Assembly (NCBI RefSeq): GCF_900747795.2 | Contig: NC_041402.2 | Location: 183,229,375 to 183,293,374 of the forward strand | Direction of reading: 5' to 3' | Source of the DNA: Erpetoichthys calabaricus | Taxonomy: Eukaryota > Chordata > Cladistia > Polypteriformes > Polypteridae | Length of the DNA: 64,000 bases | Shown: positions 47,711-59,872 of the stretch, piece after piece | Position numbering within the stretch: the first letter of the stretch is position 1 | Layout of the letters: every line of letters begins with the position of its first letter | Notes under the pieces: generated by a model | Database searches by the model: none | The model's input: only the letters and a program-made list of their open reading frames with translations | What the model was told of the DNA's origin: nothing | Program-made: the position numbers and the translations under genes

Positions 47711-49139
47711 AAACGCAATTCAACAATGGGTCATAGTAGATATGGTACAATTTCATATACTGTAGCGGTCTTCAATGGGAAACACCACCAAAAACATTTA
47801 ATATATTCATACATGTTCATATAGTTTAGTGACCTACAAAAAGAATAACATTGAAGGTACACTTGAAAAGTTAGAAAACCTCACACATATTCACTACAAT
47901 ACAATACAGTGCCCTACTTCATTTAAGATGTCCTTTTCCTTGTCTACATATTACACCGTATGTTTAATATCAAATTCTCTCACCATTGCATTTGTGTTGT
48001 TAACCTGCTTGCTTTCAGTATGGATTTGAAGGGTGCCAAAGCCTATTCTGACAGCAACAGAAGCAAAGCAGGAACCAATCCTAGAGTTGCCATGTAGGCT
48101 GGTTTCACGTCTACATGAATATGGAGGGACCATGCAAACTTCAATCCGTGGGCACCCCAGTTTGGAGCTGAACTTATTTGTGTTTAAAGTGTAAAGCCTA
48201 ATGTACTGTACTTCAAGACATACTGGTACGAACTGTCTAGGCTAAGGGATCCAAACCCGATTGCATTCACACTGGTTGCAGATTTGCTTTCAGCTCTTAC
48301 CTGATCTTGTCATTTCATTCGTCAGTTTATTTGAGCTCTTTGCCTGCAGACCGTGATGGTTTTCCTCTCAATAAAACTTCACAAAGGTTCTTTTTGGTTC
48401 CTTTTGTTTGTAACACTTAGAAGAACAGCTCAGAGCACACTTTGATTAACAGATTTAAATTAATAAGCCAAAGCACCCCGCTGTACTAAGTCCACACACT
48501 TGCACACTTGGACAAGGCAGCACAGATCCTGGCCTGATCACTGCCTGTTCTTCTCACTCTGCGTGGCAGGCCATAATAAGTTAATACATTCAGCTGGTAA
48601 CATGGATTCTACTCTTTGGATCCTACTAGTGGAAAATTAGGAAAACGCACTAAAACATTAACTGGCAATCATCTATCAACCATCCACTTGCTAAACCTGC
48701 TTAATTCAATTGTAGGATTGCAGGGAGCAATACTGGGTGCAAAGCAGAGGCCAAATCCAGTCCATCTTAACAAGAAAGAAGTACAATTGAAGAAGGTAAA
48801 ACACAGACCCCGCTTAGGCATGCTCTGTGGTGGACTGGTTGGTTCTTCCATTTGCCTCTGGTGCTGCCTTGGCAGTCCACAGCTCACCCTTGACCCTCAC
48901 GTGGCATAAGCAGGTGCATGAAATGAATGGACAAATAGACTATCATGAAGACCGAGAGCCCTTAGGTGTTTCCATATTTCTTAATCCAGTGCTAATTTTA
49001 CCAGACAGATGGAATAGGACACTCATTATCAAGAAGTTGGTAACATTTTCAATACGTGATAGCAGAAATAAAATATCTGGATCGGAAAAAAAGACAAAAT
49101 TTGTGGGACTGGGGGAGGGGGGATTCAAATTATTTAGTA
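47711..49139. other. BARHL1-DDX31 gap, unassigned
   Basis: No recognised repeat or exon. A 179-codon frame at 48827-49366 has no homology I recognise and no splice or promoter context. Confidence 0.3.
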
Positions 49140-49570
49140 GTACAGACACAGCAGAACTGGGCGCATTTCACGGGGAACTGGATTTGATACATAAGCGTCT
49201 TCCATGTGGACACGGCTTGAGAGCCCATTATTTCTGTATTTGCCCCTATGATCCAATTTTACGGCTGAAATCCTTAAGTCACTCCAGCCCCCTACCTCTC
49301 TTTAACAATAGACCTTTTAGGCTAAACCTCTTTATGCTGTTTAAAACTTCAATTATCATCTTTTGAGCGTTTCGCCTACAAAATAAGAAGCCCTCATTTG
49401 GCTCTGCTTTGATATTCTAGATGTCACGGAAGTCTGCAGCAGGAGCTTTAAATTCAGTTCTTTGGAGGGAGTGTGTTTGCTCCAACATAGCTCTTAACTG
49501 GCAAATTTAAATTAAATTCCTTGTTTAATTGGGATATTTTCCTGTTGATTTTAGTGACAGCCAAAAAGTC
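49140..49570. promoter_or_regulatory. Candidate A/T-rich conserved-type element
   Basis: Unique-looking block ending in GGCAAATTTAAATTAAATTC, CTTGTTTAATTGGGATATTT and CCTGTTGATTTTAGTGACAG, dense in homeodomain core sites. Position between BARHL1 and DDX31 fits a BARHL1 enhancer. Inferred from composition. Confidence 0.3.
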
Positions 49571-49977
49571 ACACTTGTTTCCAGAAGCTTAATAATTCAA
49601 ATACAGTTCAACATTACTAAATGTACAAATTTGGAACTGACACAGCTGGTTTGGCTCCCTCATCTGTAACTTTAGAGAGGTGTGATTTTCAGAAACCTCA
49701 AGGTTATCTACCAATGGATAGTGAAAAGGATTCACAAATATTAACAAAAAAGTAAAAAATATGTTGCTCTGGATATTGTTTCCCATAATGAAAGACTCTA
49801 ATTTATTATCAGACCTGGTTCTGTAATCAGCTAGGAAGGGAGACTACACCTCACACCCAGACAGGTAGTGTGATGTGTGGTAAACATCTGCAATGATCTT
49901 CACTTAATTTACTGAGCAGGAGAACAATCTAATGAGATCCTCTTTATTCAACAGTGTAGGTTGCATTTAGTATCCTC

Positions 49978-50187
49978 GCCTACGGAAAACATGCGCTTCA
50001 GAACGGGTCATACATTTAAAGCTAAGCGTGCTTGGGCCCAGCCAGTACTTGGATGGGAGACCACCTAGAAAAAGCTTGGGCTGCTGCTGGAAGCGGCTTC
50101 GATGAGGCCAGCAGGGGCCGCTTTCCCTGTGGTCTGAACGTGGATCCCAATGCCCCAGTGTAGTGACGGGGACACGGTGCTGTAAAT
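49978..50187 (+). mobile_element. 5S rRNA-derived SINE (SINE3-like), 5' part
   Basis: The 5S-like head reads GCCTACGG ... AAAGCTAAGC ... CCAGTACTTGGATGGGAGAC and CACCT, matching vertebrate 5S rRNA and its internal promoter box. The SINE body follows (GGCCAGCAGGGGCCGCT, GTAGTGACGGGGACAC, GCTGTAAA). It breaks off at 50187 where an L2 LINE begins and continues at 51487. Confidence 0.88.
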
Positions 50188-51486
50188 ATGGTGCTGTAGT
50201 TTCACTAACACAATGTCTTACTTGTGTTTCTGAGTGGATGAGTAGTAATTTTCTCAAGCTAAATAAAGAGAAAACTGAAATTTTAGTGTTTGGCAATAAT
50301 GGATATAATGAGGTTATTAGAAAAAAACTTGATGTATTAGGATTAAAAGTCAAGACGGAGGTAAAGAATTTAGGGGTAACTGTTGACTGTGACCTGAATT
50401 TTAAATCTTATATTAATCAGATCACTAGGACAGCATTTTTTCACTTAAGAAACATAGAAAAAGTTAGACCTCTTATATAATTGAAAGATGCTGAGAAATT
50501 AGTTCACGCTTTTGTTTCCAGTCAACTAGATTACTGTAACGCAATCCTCTCAGGACCACCCAAAAAAGACATCAATCGATTAAAACGAGAGCAGAATGCA
50601 GCTGCTAGAATCCTAACTAGGAAAAGAAAATCCGAGCACATTTCTCCAGTTTTGATGTCACTACACTGGTTACCTGTGCCATTTAGAATTGACTTTAAAA
50701 GCTGCTTACGGTTTATAAAGCCTTAAATAATCTCGCTCCATCTTATATATCAGAATGTATGACACCTTATATTCCAAATCGTAACCTTAGATCTTCAAAT
50801 GAATGTCTGCTTAGAATTCCAAGAGCAAAACTTAAAAGAAATGGTGAGGCGGCCTTCTGCTGTTAGGCACCTCAAATCTGGAATAGCCTGCCAGTAGGAA
50901 TTCACCAGGCTGATACGGTGGAGTACTTTAAAAATCTGCTGAAAACACATTACTGTAACATGGCTTTCTCATAACTTCATTTTAATTTAATCCTGATGCT
51001 CTGCATATTCAATTAATTATCATTACTATTCATGGTGGCTCCAAAATCCGTACTAACCTCTACTTTGTCTTCTGTTCTTTTTCCGGTTTTCTGTGGTGGC
51101 GACCTGCGCCGCCACCACCACCTGATCAAAGCACCGGGATGTCCCTACATTGATGGATTAAAGGCCAGAAGTCCATGTGACCGTCATCATCAAGTCCTTC
51201 CATGAGAACCCTGAATACAATGAGGACTGATCATTTATGTTAGGTAGAATGCCTAAAGGGGGCTGGGTGGTCTCGTGGCCTGGAACCCCTGCAGATTTTA
51301 TTTTTTCTCTCCAGCTGTCTGGAATTTTTTTTGTCCTCCCTGGCCATTGGACCTCACTTTTATTCTATGTTAATTAGTGTTCTCTTATTTCAATTCTTAG
51401 TCGTTTTTCTCTTTCTTCATCATGTTAAGCACTTTGAGCTACATTGTTTGTATGAAAATGTGCTATAGAAATAAACGTTGTTGTTG
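50188..51486 (+). mobile_element. L2-clade LINE, 5'-truncated, inserted in the 5S SINE
   Basis: Plus-strand frames give the C-terminal part of the L2-type ORF2: WMSSNFLKLNKEKTEILVFG, KNLGVTVDCDLNFKSYINQI, VSSQLDYCNAILSGPPKK, RIQNAAAR-like REQNAAARILTRKRK, LHWLPVPFRIDFK, then APQIWNSLPV-type end. An in-frame stop follows VRPLI (50478) and another disrupts the region near 50730. The 3' end has GCTACATTGTTTGTATGAAA, AATGTGCTATAGAAATAAA and a TTG repeat. Confidence 0.88.
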
Positions 51487-51775
51487 TCCTTTGGAACAGA
51501 TGTAAAACCGAGGTCCTGATTCTCTGTGGTCATTAAAGATCCCTGGGCATTCTCCCCCCCTAATCATCCCCCGTTTCTAATTGGCCATCTCTCTCACCAC
51601 CTAACAGACCATATGTGGTGAGCGTACTGGTGCAATAATGGCTGCTGCCACATCATCCAGGCGGAGGCCACAAATTGGTGGCGGCTGAAGTCCTTCCCCA
51701 CTCACTATGTAAAGCACTTCGAGTAGCAAGAAAAGTGCAACATAAAGGTAAAGAATTATTATTATTTGCTAGAAG
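51487..51775 (+). mobile_element. 5S rRNA-derived SINE, 3' part
   Basis: Continues the element cut at 50187: GTCCTTTGGAACAGATGTAA, AACCGAGGTCCTGATTCTCT, GTGGTCATTAAAGATCCCTG, ATCATCCAGGCGGAGGCC, CACTATGTAAAGCACTT and an ATTATT tail. Confidence 0.85.
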
Positions 51776-51879
51776 CCTATATGAATCTTTTAACTATTAT
51801 TTCAATCTGTAATGCAGCTTCACACATTTCATGAGAAAACAAAACAAAGTATCAAAGGTTAAACAGTCAAGCACCTGGC

Positions 51880-52110
51880 ACAATGGTTGAGGCTGCCAGT
51901 GACTCTCAGCTGGGTCACTGTCCACGGAATTTGCCCATTCTTCCCGTGTTCACATGGCTTTTCCATGATTTCTTCCCACATCCCAATGACATGCATGTTA
52001 GGCTACACTGACTCTACATTTTCATTTTTTGAGGGAGTCCTGTGATGGCTAGGCATCAAATATGTCAGCTCCTGTCTTGTGCCTGATGCTTTGGGACAGA
52101 CTATGCCTCT
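51880..52110 (+). mobile_element. tRNA-derived SINE, old copy
   Basis: Follows the order of the SINE at 54035 with many changes: CACAATGGTTGAGGCTGCC, CTTCCCGTGTTCACATGG, TTTCTTCCCACATCCCAATG and ACATGCATGTTAGG. Confidence 0.6.
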
Positions 52111-53763
52111 CACAACTGTTATGGAAAAAAGCAGTATCAGAAAATACATGAATGAAAGGCAGCTGACAGATCTCAAAAAGTAAATATTGTTATTTGAATA
52201 CTATCAGAGCTATAAGTCTGTGATCCCTTCCCGAGGTGTAATGTGATTCACTGAATGTTTGGTGATGGATGTTTGGCAGGATGGCTATTAAAGTATAAGT
52301 GGAAAAAACTTGAATGTAAGAACAGTGCTTTTGATCAAAGGATAAAGTTCTGTAATAGTAAAGCAACCTCATGCTGTCCCCTTCCAACACACTGTAAACC
52401 GCTTTACACTAATGCGTGTTTGTAATTCGTCAAGGAAATACCCCTGGTGTGTTCAAGGGCGCGGGTTTTAATGATATTGGATTTGAACTTTGCTAAAAGT
52501 GGTCTCGACTTAACGTGAGATATTGTCAGTTTTTGTTAACATAATTTGTTTCTTTTTGGAATAGTCAGTGCAATGAAGACTGAACCAAATTCATTGTTTT
52601 GTATGCAATTAAATGCCAAACCACAAGTGATATGCGGTACATTAACTTTACACAAGTCATGTGTCATTCTACAGCACGTTCCTATCCAAGGTAGACTTTG
52701 TGCTCAAACAGCCCATTCTACACCTGGTTAATTCCTCAGATCTTGCCCATACTTTAACCATAGTTTCAAACAGGTAGGTCAAATGTACTTTTAAATGTGA
52801 ATTTTGAACTTATATAATGGTGCCTGGGTTGCAGGAGGAGAAAGGTGATTTGGCCTTGGACATATAACTACCCAAATGCAAAACGGTCTGAAGGTAATGT
52901 GTAAAGTGAGGGACAAAGCAGAGTGTAGCTAATGGTAGCCCATAATTTAAAGAAAGGAATCAACAGAGCACTTGGAAGCAGAAATAAAGTCCACAAATAA
53001 GGTGACTGTATTAGTCCATCTCATGGGACTAGGGAGGTGTAAGGACGGGAAAACTAATTTTAAACCCAACTATGCCCTTCACAAGAGAACTGTCTCCTTA
53101 CTATACTCAGAACTTGTAAGATTTTGCCCAAGCCATTAGTACACCATACTGGTCACCCTTTGAACACAAACTGGCTTAACAAATAAGAAGGTTTCTTGAT
53201 ATTGAAACAGGAAAAAAAAAACTTTAAAAAGGCTGCATGGTTTATTCCAGGAAGCAGACTAATTAATTGCCAATGTTTAAGTAACACTCCCAGAAAAATA
53301 CACCCTCTTCCAAATATTTGCTTTCTTGGAAATCCCTGATGCCAGGAAATAATCCTGGTCAAGACTCAATGGCGCATAATTAATTTATTTTAAAATCAGA
53401 AAATGACAATCTTGCTCATAATAAAATTGCTTAAAGAATCTGTTCTTGTTATATCACCCACCTGTTTTCTGGAACCTGTGCATGTAAATAGTTTATAGAT
53501 GCTAACACTTCTACATTGGAGCATCAGTCACTAAAAACTCCAAACCATCTGGCCGTGATCTCACTACAACACTGTAGCCAAGGAAGACCTCCCAACAAGA
53601 GCATGTGGGTGTAAGTGGTGTCAGACAACTTCATGCTTCCGACAGTTACCACAACTAAAATCAGTCTTCATTTTAAAAGACAAATGGCCTTGTTCACTGG
53701 GTCCATAGTGAAGGTCAAAGGGTGAAAAGATGGTGGATCAGGGTCTTGATTTTTTGTTGAAAG
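52111..53763. other. Intergenic and predicted DDX31 3' UTR
   Basis: 52111-53240 has no recognised feature. From the DDX31 stop at 53764 downward the sequence would be its 3' UTR. On the minus strand AATAAA lies at 53389-53384 and 53246-53241. Confidence 0.35.
53384..53389 (-). terminator. DDX31: Candidate DDX31 poly(A) signal
   Basis: AATAAA on the minus strand about 375 bases after the stop. A second one is at 53241-53246. Confidence 0.4.
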
Positions 53764-53908
53764 CTACATTTTTCGTCTCCTGCCTGGTCGATTATGGGAC
53801 TTCTTCTTCTTTTGTGTCTTCTTTATTAGGCCAGGCTGCATTCCACTTGAATATTCAGATCGAAGGATGTTAGCAACACTTTTTTCACTTCCCATGGCTT
53901 TAAAAGCT
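53764..53908 (-). CDS. DDX31: DDX31 terminal coding exon (partial gene)
   Basis: On the minus strand an acceptor TTTTTCTTACAG is followed by 47 codons and a stop: AFKAMGSEKSVANILRSEYS, SGMQPGLIKKTQKKKKSHNR, PGRRRKM. The core KSVANILRSEYSSGM resembles the human DDX31 C-terminus as I remember it (SLAEILRSEYSSGM followed by a Lys-rich end); no alignment was run. DDX31 is a nucleolar DEAD-box RNA helicase of the Dbp7 type, used in 60S ribosomal subunit maturation. In human it lies tail-to-tail with BARHL1, as here. The first base of the exon completes a split codon. The basic tail is shorter than in human. The preceding exon, which should carry the HLGHVAKSF-type motif, was not found up to 64000. 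Confidence 0.7.
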
Positions 53909-54034
53909 CTGTAAGAAAAAGATGGGAGAGCCTTCAATAGGACACCAAAGCACTTAAAATTACATTCACACAAAACATTTCTAAGGCAATGAGTACATTT
54001 TGTGAGATTTTACAAGTCAATATTTAATGAAAGG

Positions 54035-54395
54035 AGGGTGGCATGGTGGCGCAGTTGTAGCGCTGCTGCCTCCCAGTAAGGAGGCCTGGGTTCGCTTCCC
54101 GGGTCCCCCCTGCATGGAGTTTGCATGTTCTCCCCGTGTCTGCGTGGGTTTCCTCCATGTGCTCCGGTTTCCTCCCACAGTCCAAAGACATGCAGGTTAG
54201 GTGCACTGGCGATCCTAAACTGTCCCTAGTGTGTGCTTGGTGTGTGAGTGTATGTGTGCCCTGCGGTGGGCTGGCGCCCTGCCCGGGATTTGTTTTCTGC
54301 CTTGCGCCCTGTGTTGGCTGGGATTGGCTCCAGCAGAACCCCGTGACCCTGTAGTTAGGATATAGCGGGTTGGATAATGAATGGATGGATGGATA
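54035..54395 (+). mobile_element. tRNA-derived SINE, well preserved
   Basis: A box in GGTGGCGCAGTTGTAGCG, B box GGGTTCGCTTCC (54088-54099), then GTTTGCATGTTCTCCCCGTG, TTTCCTCCCACAGTCCAAAG, ACATGCAGGTTAGG, the tail domain GGCTGGGATTGGCTCCAGCA, AGCGGGTTGGATAATG and a GATG tail. The most complete copy in the window and the reference for the fragments elsewhere. Confidence 0.92.
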
Positions 54396-54744
54396 CTTAC
54401 TGAAAGAAGATTAACTGGCTAGAGCCATGAGAAGTGGTTAATATTATTAATATTAAGTGATGTACATTTAGGGTGGTCTTAAGTAGGTAACCACACAACT
54501 CCACACAAATAATACTGTCATTACATTGTTAAACCCTACCAAAGTAATTTAATTTCTGCGTCACATCCAAGAACTATTTCAATCTTCCAACTCAACTGTG
54601 GAAAGTGTACAAAATTGGAGGAAATCAATTAGATATTGAAATAAAAGTGGATAATCCACCTGTCTATGAGACCCACTGCATTGAATCTCCTAGGACAAAG
54701 TTTAAAAAACAAATAATGAACCACTTTAGTACATTTATATTAGC

Positions 54745-55120
54745 ATATGTTAGGTAGAATGCACAGTGGGAACTGGGCAGTCTTATGGCCTTGGAACTCC
54801 TGCAGATTTTGCTTTTTTCTCCAGCATCATGCCCCTGGAGTTTTGTTTTATTTTTATTGTCTTCTCTGGCCATCTGAACATAGCAGTGGACTTACCATTA
54901 GAGACTTAAAATTTAATCCATACAGACTCTGCTCCTTCTAATACTTATAGAACTCCGTTACGTAAGTGCATATTGATTTATCCTTATCTACAATTTTATT
55001 ATGTCATTCATTCTTATTCCTATCTAATTGTAATTTGTTTTGTTTTCCTTGCTCCTTGTAAGGCACTGTGAGCTACATTCTTTGTGTGAAAATGTGCTAT
55101 AGAAATAAATGTTGTTTAAG
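54745..55120 (+). mobile_element. L2-type LINE 3' end
   Basis: GTTAGGTAGAATGC, GGCCTTGGAACTCCTGCAGA, then ACTGTGAGCTACATTC and AATGTGCTATAGAAATAAAT match the 3' end of the L2 element at 51240-51480. Only the untranslated end is present. Confidence 0.75.
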
Positions 55121-56419
55121 AAGTCACATAATGTACAAAAAACATCGTCAAATACTACAGGACTTCTTATAAATCATAGCATATGAGACAAAAAAAAAAA
55201 AATATATTTTGAGTAATTTTCTCTGGTAATTTTTTGTACTTATATATACTACCGCTCACATTATGAAGAGTGTAGCTGAACTCACCCCAAGCAGACGTGG
55301 TCGCTCCTCTGAAACCCCCTCTTAAACGGTGATACAATGGGAAACGAATAGCTTTTTTTTACCTCCTTTTTGCTCGATAAGCTGCTGGCTTGCTGCTGCT
55401 GCTGTGCCGCGTGATCTGCATCTTGCATGGCACTTCAAACATTTAAAAGCCTGTACAGCAGCTGTCCTACTCTTTGTGTTTTATTTCCGGCCCCGGACAT
55501 GGTTAAATCTTTTGGCACAAAGTCCCATCTCACGGGACATGAGTTCTTGATATTTTTTAGTTTAAAATTTACAAATGGAATAAGAATCTGAAAATCTAAC
55601 AACATCAAATTAAAGTTTGATAAATTCTGAAAAGAATGATACCAAACAAATATATGTAGGTTTTAAAATAAGCCCGAGTTAAAACGAGACAAAAAAACGC
55701 GACGTAAAAACGTCACTGTTGCACTTTTACGCTTAGGATTTTATATTATATGGATTTGCAACATTCCCAGACAATGAAGTGTTGCTACTGTTGTGGTCAG
55801 TGCTTTCTGACAGGTTACTAAGACCAGCAACCTAACAATACAAGTGCTTTTGCATAATATGTTTAATGAATTAATTACATTTAGTTGGAAACTTTATTAC
55901 ATTACATAGTCAGTAGCTCTTCACTATTTGTATTAACCATCTTCTTTTGAATTAATCTCCTTCAGTACCATTAGGCTATGGAAGCAAATTGTGTCTCCAC
56001 CTTCAGCGGGCAAATCATGATATTTATGATTTTGCTCCTCCACACATATGGTGGCAAAGATACGTTTTTGTTATTTTTTAAAACTATTATATAATAAAGG
56101 CATTTTTAAAATTAGACGTTGCACCTAAGTTCAGGGTATGCCTTGTTCCTTCCACCTCACCTAGAAGTCTAAACTTAGATTAAGCCTGTTTAGTAAATGA
56201 ATGAATATATGTAGTTCTTATTTTTCTTCAGACTGGCTTTAGAACACATGTTTTTGAAAGTATGGAAGAGAATTCTAGGAGCAAACATCCCTAGTCTAAC
56301 TTAATTTACTTAGGCTTTGCACACTTTTTACACAGAAAGTTAATAGTGAAAGAAGAAGCTGCAGAAATGAGCAGTAGTTTGTTTAACAGCACTGCTAGCT
56401 GGTTAAATAGGTGAAGAGT
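55121..56419. other. Probable DDX31 intron, unassigned
   Basis: 55330-55560 has CpG-containing sequence with a GCTGCTGCTGCTG run that may be a repeat of unknown family. The rest is A/T-rich with no recognised feature. Confidence 0.3.
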
Positions 56420-57170
56420 TAAGTGGAGAATGTTCAAACTCGATTGTCAAGGATATGTCCTAGGACTGTTACTTTTCTTAATTTCTACTAATGATGCAGA
56501 GTCATTTCAAGTGAGATACTTGTAAAATCAAGCCTGGAGGGAAAATAAATACTTAGCAATATGGCAAAAACAAAAAAGGTGACAATTTTCACATCTGGGC
56601 AGCATGCAAAATTCAATTTAATGCATATAAATGCCAAGGGCTACATGCAGTTAAAAGGAACATTAATCATAAATGGGTGATGCAGAGCTACAAAAAGCAA
56701 ACTGCGAAAAGGATTAGGAGGTTTATGTTGACACAACATTCAAATTCTCTAGCAATGTACAGAAGGTGAATAAAATGTTAGTCTTTGCAGTATAGATGGA
56801 AACTGTGTAATGCACCTGTGAGGGAGCGTCTACAGGACTGTATACAGTTGTGGTCCCCAAGTACAAAAAAGACATAGCAGCACTAGAAGCTGTGGTAAGA
56901 TAAACAACCAAGAGTATTCTGGGACAAAAGGATACTACATGAATCTCTTTAGTATTAAACACAGAGGTCTATATGAGAATCTTCAAAATTCTTCAGGAAG
57001 TTGATAAAGTGGAAAATTCTTTGACCTTCTCAAGGACAATTGGTGAACAATTAGGGGAAGTGGGCTCACTTCTTCAGAGCTATGGCCCATTTGGAACAAG
57101 CTACCTAATCATGTACATAAAGCGGGGATCCTGACAGCTTTTAAGAACCAACAGAGAGAGAAATAGTGAA
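56420..57170 (+). mobile_element. CR1/Rex1-type LINE, old 3' portion
   Basis: Decayed frames recall the copy at 4235: CAGGACTGTATACAGTTGTG, AAAAAAGACATAGCAGCACT, and GAATCTTCAAAATTCTTCAG, with the end near AGAACCAACAGAGAGAG. Upstream it holds the preceding ORF2 portion in heavily broken form. Confidence 0.6.
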
Positions 57171-58235
57171 AACTAAATCAGCAAGATCCACTCAATCACC
57201 TGTGTCCATTTTTTTGGTAATTGTCATAGGAGGAATGAAAAAAAAAAACCTTTGTTATAATGCAAACAACTTAATTTTCATTTCAAATGATTATGAATTA
57301 TACAGAAATAGAGATCATTTTGCTTTAAAGGTCAAAAGCACTGCAGCAAATCCAAAAGTGTCCAGCAAGTCCAAAGGAAATAATTTCCAAATTAAATGCC
57401 TTCCTCCCCATAACAATCCATTTCTTTTTCCCTAATCATCAAGCAGAGGTTCTAAAACATAGAAAAGCAGACAAATTTTTAATCGTGCTCTTTTTTGGCC
57501 AACTGAATTGTTATCCAAATGATTGACCTTGTAATAAATTGTGTTGCTTCCCAAGTAAATTGAAAATCTCCACCATTTCACAAAGCTTGTATTCTCAAAC
57601 TCATAGTATACAGAACACGTTTTCAAATACCTTCTGAAAAATACAATTCTGAGGTCAAAGAAGTTTTTGCAATCATTTGTGTAATCCACCCATTAGCCCC
57701 ACTAGTGATTTCTAGTGACACTTTTCTAAAGCTAAGTTGTAAAGAGTCTAAGCCTACTCCATCGCAAGACATATGCATACAACAATGTATTCAGAAATTG
57801 GCTGCTAGAGCTCTGTGATGTCATGCTTTGCAAAGCATCATGGGGTGCTGGGGAGAAAAAAGTTTGCTCAAGTCGGCCGCATGGTGAATTTTCAGTGTAA
57901 AATTTACAAACATGTTTGCCAGTGAACCCAGATAATTCACTATGAAAAACATTTTGCTGATCAACATGACTCATAGGCTTGGCTTTATTTGAATGAAAAA
58001 AAGTGTACACATGAAAGTCACAATAAAATGACATTAAACAGGTTGACTTTGCTTTTCTTACCCCTTTTTAAAGTCCACCCACATTGCCACATTCATAACA
58101 CATAACTTAATATAAGCAGCTCTAGTAAATTTATGGCCTCCCCAAAAAATCTCCACCAGCTTTACAGAAATAAATAAAGAGAAAGCAATTGGAATTGTAC
58201 TATGAGTGCAGAAACTAAAAGCAAGAATCACAGAG
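57171..58235. other. Probable DDX31 intron, unassigned
   Basis: A/T-rich sequence with no recognised exon or repeat. Confidence 0.3.
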
Positions 58236-58620
58236 GAAAAATAAAAGATCCCCTAGCCAGCAATAATAAAGCCATGTCACCCAGCAGGAGACAATGTAAA
58301 ACAGACCTCCAGTGGATAAGGGAGTGATTATTTAATCAATAAGTCCTGGTGTTTGCGTCAGCCACAGAGCCAGGAGAGCGATCACAAGGCTGTTTCCCTT
58401 GGGGGATCAGAGCTGCCAAGGCGCCATTTAAAAGTGGCCCTAGGACAAAAGCTCGACTAGGGCTAAAACATCCCTAAATCAAAGGGGGCGGAGGGTGGTT
58501 GACCGACTTTACACTAAAGACTCAAATTTGTCGGCTTTTGTTTGGTCTTCTGATCCACCTCTTCTTGTTCAGTCCAGGATGACGAAGGACCCCTGCTGGT
58601 GAGTTAAGGGTCAATGTGAA
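58236..58620. promoter_or_regulatory. Candidate regulatory block in DDX31 intron
   Basis: Repeat-free, higher GC, with GATTATTTAATCAATAAGTC (58327-58346) and GGCGCCATTTAAAAGTGGCC (58420-58439). On the plus strand a strong acceptor (TTCTTGTTCAG, to 58572) and donor (CTG|GTGAGT, 58599) bracket 26 bases, possibly by chance. BARHL1 enhancers could reside here. Confidence 0.3.
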
Positions 58621-59872
58621 TAAATGATATGGACAAGAGGTGAGCCATAATATACGTAACTTAAAATACACATTTTATAAGATGCCCACAAGGTCTGAAA
58701 CTTTTAACAAAGGAAGCTTTTAAAGTTACCCAATTCAGGCTGCTGACAAGGCAGCAGTCATTAAGGCTTTTCTGACTAATAAAGATGGAATTAATCTCAA
58801 TGAATGCTTTCAGTAATAAAGAATCATCCATCTAACAACAGCAACAGAAGTATAATGAAGAAATGTTTCTCAAACATTCCAAAATGCAACAGAAGAATAC
58901 ACTTAAACTAACCAAAGAATGCTAAAAAAACATTTTTTTTAAAAGCTAATGACACAAAAATATTCCAGCAAATCTGACGCACACCTGTTCTTGCAGCATG
59001 TTATTTAACATCATCAAAGCAAAAACAAGTTTCGAGGAAACTTAATTTTTTTTAATCACATTTTGTACACTCTAGTCGCACCTTCCAAAATGTGCTATAC
59101 TGCAGCTCCTTGACATTGTATTGTTTAAGTCTTTGATGCCAAGGCTACACCTAGAGGGAATTTAATGATATAACAGATGAAGGGAATCAAAGAGCCGCTT
59201 CCTCAAGGCTTTCATGTCCAAACCAAGAACACGGGGCACCACAGTAAATTAGTGGAGATGCAGAAGTACCCTCCAAACCATTCTTTCTAGAGGGTGTTAG
59301 ATAATTAAAGGCATGCAAGTATTAGGACAAAAATAACTTAATCAGTAAGAAGGACCATCAAGAGTAGTTTGGAGACACCAACTGGATAGACAAAGTGTGC
59401 ATCTGAGGGTCAACCCACCAATGCAACGGGTCAGAGACCAACTCCAGTGCCCACACAGTCTCCCATGAAACCACTTAATTAGGACATGTCTGACGAGAGT
59501 CGACCGCAGCCACAAACACCTGTAATGAAGTCTCACCTGTGAGCAGCTGGACAAGCTGGCCAGGCCTTCACCTATGATTTTAGAAGAAAAAGGGGTGGGG
59601 GTGGCTTGTTTACTTACTTTGATGATGCTTGGTGAGAGTGGGTTTGAAAGGAAAAAATACTGCAGATGTGTCTGAGGTGGAACTGGCCTTCTTTGACATG
59701 TCACTAGAGTATACAATACATGGGGATGGCTGCCTTTATGCTGGAAGAGGACTAGTGAATTAAAACAACTGTAAGATTCTAACTGCTATGATGGAACTGT
59801 GCACCAGGGATTTCTCTTGTCTGTCAAGGGATTGCCTAGGGCGGCTGACATCATTACACAGAGTTCACAGTT
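58621..59872. other. Unassigned sequence
   Basis: No recognised exon. 59340-59720 has a long minus-strand frame of low similarity to anything I know and no splice context. Confidence 0.3.

Noticed and set aside
48827-49366. 179-codon open frame on the plus strand
   Set aside because: No recognised domain, no splice or promoter context, and it runs through A/T-rich sequence better explained as noncoding.
49978-50090. 5S rRNA gene
   Set aside because: The 5S-like part is diverged and continues into a SINE body, so it is a 5S-derived SINE head.
58573-58598. 26-base plus-strand microexon between strong acceptor and donor
   Set aside because: No partner exons on the plus strand nearby. Kept only as part of a candidate regulatory block.
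59342-59716. 124-codon minus-strand frame
   Set aside because: No recognised domain and no supporting signals. Likely chance.
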